The translations under genes were made by a program, and so were the position numbers. The notes beneath the pieces were generated by a model. The model saw nothing but the letters and a program-made list of their open reading frames with translations. It was not told where the DNA came from and ran no database searches. DNA of 64,000 bases from Pardosa pseudoannulata (taxonomy: Eukaryota; Arthropoda; Arachnida; Araneae; Lycosidae), in NCBI GenBank assembly GCA_032207245.1, contig CM063500.1, positions 84,042,257-84,106,256 of the forward strand, written 5' to 3'. This document shows, one piece after another, positions 57,958 through 64,000 of the stretch (the first letter of the stretch is position 1; each line of letters begins with the position of its first letter).

Positions 57958-58640
57958 CACTTTTTCAAAAACTTTTATTAGCCATCACTAAACTTATTTG
58001 AACAATGGTTGAATAGTAGGGCTGAGACCTTCAGATTTATGGAATTCACGGGTTCAAATCCCGTTTATTGCATAGTTGTTAGTAGCCATTTAAAATCGGC
58101 TTTAAATAGTAGGTCCCATTAGCCCTCGTGTGCAAAACAGTAAACAGTAGTGTTCTAAACCAAACCAAACTGTTACTAAACTTATATCAGAAAACTTAAT
58201 TATTGGCAGAAACAATAAAATATAGTTATTCAGAAAGAGAAAAAGGAGAAATAGATATAGAAATGGGTGAAAAGTTCTCGTAAATTAATCACGTAAGTTA
58301 ATAATAAATCAATGATTTGAAAAGTACAAAAATGTAAGTAACAATGAAATTGAAACATTTTTCCCGAAACAGTAATAAATTGCTTGTACAATAACAGTCA
58401 AAACTTTTTCTAAATTTGGTCTAGTAAAATTCGCCATATAATAATCTATGTTCTTATACCTTTCTTAATTAAAAGTATTTATTTGAAAGTGACAAAAAGT
58501 AACAGACAATTTTAAAATTGAAGAAAACAAATGTATGTGATTCTATTAAAAATGTTTTTTTCTCACTTATATATCATAGCAGTAGCAATATGACATTTTA
58601 TTATTTAGTTTTAAAATTTCTTTTTATAATCTGAAAGAAT
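57958..58640. repeat. Arm B of the long inverted paralogous pair
   Basis: The reverse complement of 4930-6180 apart from the TTAA element there. It includes the diverged SINE at 58000-58170 and CTTTTTGAC/TGTCACTTTTTG-type blocks. Its far end passes into the about 575-bp array that follows, so arm A preserves one truncated unit of that array. Confidence 0.75.
58000..58170 (+). mobile_element. tRNA-derived SINE, old copy shared by both arms
   Basis: Head GAACAATGGTTGAATAGTAG, box B GGTTCAAATCCCG, AAATCGGCTTTAAATAG, tail TTCTAAACCAAACCAAAC. Same insertion as 5961-6137 in arm A. Confidence 0.75.
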
Positions 58641-60250
58641 ATTTTTACTTATATATTTTATTCCAAAATACTTAAAACGCTACAAAATTTTTTTATAATT
58701 TTTTATTATAAAAATTTTATTTTTATAATTTATATTATTTTATAGTAATATGACGTCTTTATTATTTAGTTTTAAAATATTTTTTTATATTTTGAGAAAA
58801 CATTTTTTCTTATATATTTTATTCCAAATATTTAAAACGGTACACATTTTTTTTAATAAGTATTCACTATCATCGATATCTTTTTGTAAATAAATTACAA
58901 AAATTATTTTGTTATATAAGTTTCATCTTATAGAAGATCTTATGTGAACAGAGGAAAAAATGTACGATAAACTTTCAAAAGCGTACTAAATTTTTGAAAA
59001 ATTAGATGTTTAGCTTTTTTATATATTAATTTTCAAAAATACCTGAATATTTTCAGACAAATTTTCTTTAAATAACTCAATATAAAAATGATAATAAAAC
59101 AAAATAATATCGAGTTAAAGTATTGGATTCATACTTTATATTCCTTTATAATCTAAACATTTTATTGATCTATTTGTGCGCAGGATATCTTAAAAACTAT
59201 TCCTGGTTAATTAATGGAATTTCTTGTACTAATGTAAGCACATATATACCACGACTAACAAGTCAAATAATTTAATTTTTATTTGATGTATATATTTTAT
59301 CTTACTTATATATCATAGAAGTAGCAGTATGATCTTTATTATTTAGTTTTAAAATTTCTTTTTATAATCGGAGAGAACATCTCTTCTTGCATATTTCATT
59401 CTAAAATATTAAAAATAGTATAAAATTTTTCTCAATAAGTATTCACTATCATCTATAACTTTTTGTAAATAAATTATAAAAAAATTATTTTGTTATATTA
59501 TAGGTTTCATTTTATAGACGGTCTAATGTGAACAGAAAAAAAGTATGCCATAAATTTCGAAAGAGTACTAGATTTTTAAAAAGTTAGATGTTCAACATTT
59601 TTATATACTAATTTTCAAAAATATTTGAATATTTCCATACAGTATTTCCTTATATAACTCAAATACAAAGAAAATAATATCGAGTTAAATTATTGGATTC
59701 GTACTTTACATTTCTTCATAATCCAAACATTTTATTGATTTATTTGTGCGCATGATATCTTACAAACTATTCATGATCAATTCATGAAATTTCTTGTACT
59801 TATGTAATCACATATATACCAAGACTAACACGTAAGATATATTAATTTTTATTTTATGCATATGTTTTTCTCTTACTTATATATCATAGAAGTAGCAATA
59901 TGACATCTTCATTATTTAGTTTTAAAATTTCTTTTTATAATTGGAGAGAACATTTCTTCTTATATATTTTATGCCAAAAAAATTTAAACACAATTTTTTT
60001 TATAAAAAATATTCACTATCATCGATAACTTTTTGTAAATAAATTATTTTTTTATATAAATTTCATTTTATCGAAGATCTTATGGAAACACAGATCCGTA
60101 CTTTACATTTCTTCATAATCCAAACATTTTATTGATTTATTTGTGAACAGGATATCTTAAAAACTAATCCTGATTAATTCATGGAATTTCTTGTACTGGT
60201 GTAAGCACATATATATTACTATTTACACATCGAATATTTAAATATTTATT
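58560..60250. repeat. Tandem array, about 575-bp units
   Basis: CTTATATATCATAGAAGTAG-type starts occur near 58563, 59302 and 59874, with an extra partial start near 58741. Units share TTATTTAGTTTTAAAATTTC, AGTATTCACTATCATC, CCAAACATTTTATTGAT and AATTTCTTGTACT. The last unit is internally deleted. Confidence 0.8.
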
Positions 60251-60554
60251 TGATGTTTAAGTTTATTCTACTTTCAAAATTGAAATTTTTAATGTTAATA
60301 GTTTAGATTATTTTCTCATATTTTTAATTTCCAACACAATTTGCATATAAATAACTTATTTATGAATTTAAATTATGTATACTGTAAAAGTATAGTATTA
60401 TCAAATATATTTGGAGAAGAATTTATATCGGGAATCTAAAATACATTCTGACTGCTTGCGTACATGACTATCTTAATATATTCTAATTCAAAGGGTTAAA
60501 AACACTTATTATAAAATTATTATTTTAAGTAATGACCATTATATATATTTTATA

Positions 60555-60642
<88 letters not shown>

Positions 60643-61119
60643 TAGATAGATAGATAGATAGATATAAAAAACGGGAGTTAAAAATTGCCTAGAATTTTTT
60701 TTTCCTAAATACTAAATTTTTTTTACGTGTTATTGTAGTATTAAACCAAAACTAGAGTTTATAAATATTAAAAGTTTAGAAAACCAGAGCTTTTAGTGTA
60801 TATAAAAATACAAGAAATGTTATTTTAATCAAAAAGATTAAAATGACATTTTTTGTCTTTTTATATAAAAAAATTTTTAAATAAAAAATTTATATGCCTA
60901 AACCTACAATTTTGGCAAATTTTATTTCCTAAAAAAAGTTTTAAATATATTTATTTTTTCCTATAGTTTTGGATAGTTTTAATGATGTAAAAGTATATGT
61001 TCTTATGTACCAGCTAGCATTATAAACTTTCTCTGCCAAATTTATACTGCATGTTCCTCTAGCGATAACATATTTTGGACTATTTTTATTTTTGCCTAAA
61101 TGTGTCCAGCAAATAATTT
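60251..61119. other. AT-rich sequence with AT and GATA microsatellites
   Basis: (AT)n at about 60558-60640 followed by (GATA)n to 60664. Nothing else recognised. Confidence 0.5.
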
Positions 61120-61413
61120 GGACTACTAATAACTGTTTTGGCCTAACATAAGAAAAGGGATATTACCGATAGTATTAAAAATAGAATACTCAGAACAACA
61201 TAGTTCAAGATACTAAGCACAGCATAGGTCATAGGACTTAGAGGATTAAATTACCACACTACGACTTTCTACGTCTACACGTTTATAACTCCGATAATAA
61301 TAACTAAAATGGAATCAGTTTTCCTATATATTATTTATGAATAATTAGAAAAATCAGTGTAAAAACAGGAATTTTCATTCATCACAAAATGAACTCTAAA
61401 GATATTCGTGCCT

Positions 61414-61634
61414 TTAACCCTTAATTTGTCAACATGTTTTATCAAATGTCGATTAAAAATATATTTAAATAAATAATAACAATAATAATAATAATAATTA
61501 ATAATATAAATTAATAATAATAATATAAAATATATTTAATATATTATATATTATCAATAAAAATATATATTTATTATAAAGATTTTATTTATTTGATTTT
61601 TCGTTATAGTTGAATTAGCCAAATTAAGGGTTAA
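61414..61634. mobile_element. TTAA-flanked miniature element, family P11, copy 1
   Basis: TTAACCCTTAATTTG at both ends in inverted orientation, TTAA at 61414-61417 and 61631-61634. The AT-rich interior includes AAT units. It lies in one unit of the 286-bp satellite. Confidence 0.85.
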
Positions 61635-61919
61635 CTGCTTTGAGCCTAAAATAAGAAAAAAGGGTTATTCACCGATAGACTTAAAAATAGAATACTAAGA
61701 ACAACATCGTTCAAAATACTAAGCACAGCATAGGTCATAGGACTTAAAGGTCTAAATGACCATACTAAGCCTTTCTACGTCTACACATTTATAACTCCGA
61801 TAATAATGACTAAATAGAAATCATTTTTCCTATATATTATTTATGAATAATTAGAAAAATTAGTGTAGAAACAGGAATTTTCATTCACCACAAAATGAAC
61901 TCTAAAGATATTCGTGCCT

Positions 61920-62151
61920 TTAACCCTCAATTTGACAAGATGTTTTTTCAAATATCGATTAAAAATATATTTAAATAAATAATAATAACAGCAATAATAA
62001 TAATTTAAATAATAAGAATAATAATTAATAATAATAATAATATATAATATATTTAATATATTATATATTATCGATAAAAATATATATTTATTATAAAGAT
62101 TTTATTTATTTGATTGTTCGTTGTAGCGGACTTGGCCAAATTAAGGGTTAA
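61920..62151. mobile_element. TTAA-flanked miniature element, family P11, copy 2
   Basis: TTAACCCTCAATTTG and, from the right, TTAACCCTTAATTTGG. Same position within the satellite unit as copy 1, so it was probably amplified along with the unit and not inserted twice. The corresponding site of the next unit, TTAA at 62433-62436, is empty. Confidence 0.85.
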
Positions 62152-62690
62152 CTGCTTTGGCCTAACATAAGAGAAAAGAGATATGGCTGATAGAATTAAA
62201 AATAGAATACTAAGAACAACATAGTTCAGGATACAAAGCACAGCATAGGTCAGGAATTATAGGTCTAAGTGACCACACTAAGCCTTTCTGTGTCTACACA
62301 TTTATAACTCCGATAATAATGACTAAAAAGAAATCATTTTTCCTGTATATTATTTATGAATAATTAAAAAAATCAGTGTAGAAACAGGAATTTTCATTCA
62401 CCACTAAATGAACTCTAAATATATTCGTGAATTTAACTGCTTTGGCCTAACATAAGAAAAAAGGGATATTGCCAATAGAATTAAAAATAGAATACTAAGA
62501 ACAGCATAGTTCAAGATACTAAGCACAGCATAGGTCATAGGACTTAGAGAACTAAATGACCACACTAAGACGTTCTATGTCTACATATTTATAACTCCGA
62601 TAATAATAACTAAAAAGAAATTTTTCTTATATATTATTTATGAATAATTAGAAATATCAGTGTAGAAACAGAAATCAAAGGAAAAATAGG

Positions 62691-63460
62691 GGAAATATGA
62701 GAGTAAAATCTTCTTGTGATCAAAATGACCACTTCTGCCATTTTAGTGTTAAAATCCCACATGTTCTATTAGACATTTAGTCAACATACAAAATGTCATA
62801 TCAGCATTCTAGATATGCATTAAGTGTTTAGTTGAACAAATGTGCTGTCTTTTTTTAAATTCATTTAATTATTTACCCAACTTAATGTAAATTACTCCAA
62901 TTTTTTTTATTTGTTTTTTGTATATCTTTAATTTTTGAGGTGAGAGGTTATAAATATATATGATTTCAATGAAAATGATATCAGGAAGTAAATATGATAT
63001 CCTATTCTATGAACGAGACATACATATTAATACAAAAAATGTCATTACCTGAGCCGTATCCATAAATGAATTAGAAAAATAATTAACAAGCATGTATTTA
63101 ATACTCGACGATTACCAAGTAATCAATAAATGATTTAATGATTTAAATTCATTTGTTAAATTCTTCGTAAAAATATCTTCCACAGCTATTGCAGTAAGAA
63201 ATTACATATCAATAACAATTTTAGGTCATACTCCTTTACTAAAGAAAGTTTATCTTAATCCTTTATTTCAATCATTTCATTTAATTGTGATATCGTCAAT
63301 TTTTGTCATAGGAAGAAATAACTATTATCCTTAATGATTCCAGATTTCACACGAGTTTCTCAAATAGAAGCAACAAGTAGGCAAAGTCGAAATCCAAATC
63401 CACCAAAAGTATAAATAAAAAATCCTTGTTTGTTTAATCCTAAGTAGTGCTTTTATTATT
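62691..63460. other. AT-rich sequence, nothing recognised
   Basis: No supported feature. Confidence 0.4.
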
Positions 63461-63464
63461 CTTT

Positions 63465-64000
63465 TATTTCCAAATAAGTATCAAGTGGCTTAATTTATAA
63501 AATATTCACATATCCAGGAATTTTCATTCACCACAAAATTAACTGTAAATATATTCTTGCCTTTAAATTTAATTCTCAAACGAATATCCAGAAGTTGATT
63601 TTAAAAGTATTCACAGGTTCAGGAATTTTCTTTCACCACAAAATGTTCTGTCAATATGTTCGTGTCTTTAAATTTAATTTCCAAACGAGTATCAAGAAGC
63701 TGATTTTATAAAACATTCACAGGTCCAGAAATTTTCATTCATCACAAAATTAACTGTAAATATATTCATCTCTTTAAATTTAATTTCCAAATGAGTATCA
63801 AGAAACTGGTTTTATAAAATATTCATTGATCCAGGAATTTTCATTCACCTCAAAATTAACTCTAAATATATTCCGGTCTTTAAATTTAATTTCCAAACGA
63901 GTATGAAGAAGCTGATTTTATAAAACATTCACAGGTCCAGGAATTTTCATTCACCACTAAATTAACTGTAAATATATTCTTGTCTTTAAATTTAATTTCC
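63465..64000. repeat. Tandem array, about 122-bp units, running off the window
   Basis: CAGGAATTTTC(A/T)TTCACCACA recurs at about 63515, 63622, 63725, 63832 and 63938. Units also share TTTAAATTTAATTTCCAAAC and TATCAAGAAGCTGATTTTAT. The CAGGAATTTTCATTCACCAC word also occurs in the 286-bp satellite, so the two arrays are related. Confidence 0.88.

Larger units (their letters stand above)
61120..62690. repeat. Tandem array, 286-bp units, two with TTAA elements
   Basis: CTGTTTTGGCCTAACATAAG or a variant starts units near 61132, 61635, 62152 and 62437. Units share AATAGAATACTAAGAACA, AGCACAGCATAGGTCA, TTTATAACTCCGATAATAAT and TCAGTGTAGAAACAGGA. The first two periods are about 503 and 516 bp because each contains a TTAA element; the third is 286 bp and lacks it. 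Confidence 0.9.

Overview
The window is nuclear eukaryotic DNA with no convincing intact host protein-coding gene. It is very AT-rich. It carries tRNA-derived SINEs with CCAAACC-type tails, decayed LINEs, TTAA-flanked piggyBac-type miniature elements, hAT- and pogo-like relics, and long arrays of several different satellites. An arthropod, perhaps an arachnid, is my best guess, but this is an impression from repeat style and not a proof. No real tRNA, rRNA, CRISPR array or prokaryotic operon is present.

Layout. 1-9.7 kb: diverged tandem repeats, three TTAA elements (2.47-3.30, 5.37-5.90, 7.37-8.16 kb), five SINE insertions, and a LINE 3' end nested inside a SINE (6.26-6.99 kb). 9.7-10.9 kb: the strongest GC-rich, CpG-containing island, with TATA, CCAAT-like and GAGA-like motifs and one short ORF. 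11.3-20.5 kb: a CRE-rich hairpin, a second (tRNA-Lys-like) SINE, a GC island at 16.2-16.6 kb, mini-element triplets, a decayed LINE RNase H region and a TTAA element. 20.6-22.8 kb: a foldback, long AT and CA microsatellites, and a GC island. 22.9-27.3 kb: a dimeric higher-order satellite broken by a hAT-like and a TTAA element. 28.4-31.4 kb: piggyBac-derived elements with remnants of the transposase C-terminal cysteine-rich domain. 32.0-33.0 kb: a GC island. 33.0-35.9 kb: minisatellites and a 348-bp satellite that has absorbed half of a TTAA element. 36.2-45 kb: further TTAA elements, a retroelement end, and a GC island at 39.3-40.3 kb. 45-64 kb: almost wholly satellite arrays (hairpin plus AT units, then 315-, 551-, 104-, about 575-, 286- and 122-bp units) with scattered TTAA elements and SINEs.

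The main result is a set of about ten piggyBac-type TTAA element families. All end in TTAA, most continue CCC or CAC, and several carry a family-specific short palindrome repeated near one or both ends. At five places a related repeat copy without the element is present in the same window, so target and product can be compared directly. Three of these empty sites keep a TTAA, one has TGAA, and one family is matched by homologous satellite units. At least four loci retain pieces of the piggyBac C-terminal zinc-binding domain without the catalytic domain. The GC islands at about 10.3, 16.4, 22.4, 32.5 and 39.8 kb are the only candidates I see for host regulatory DNA or first exons.
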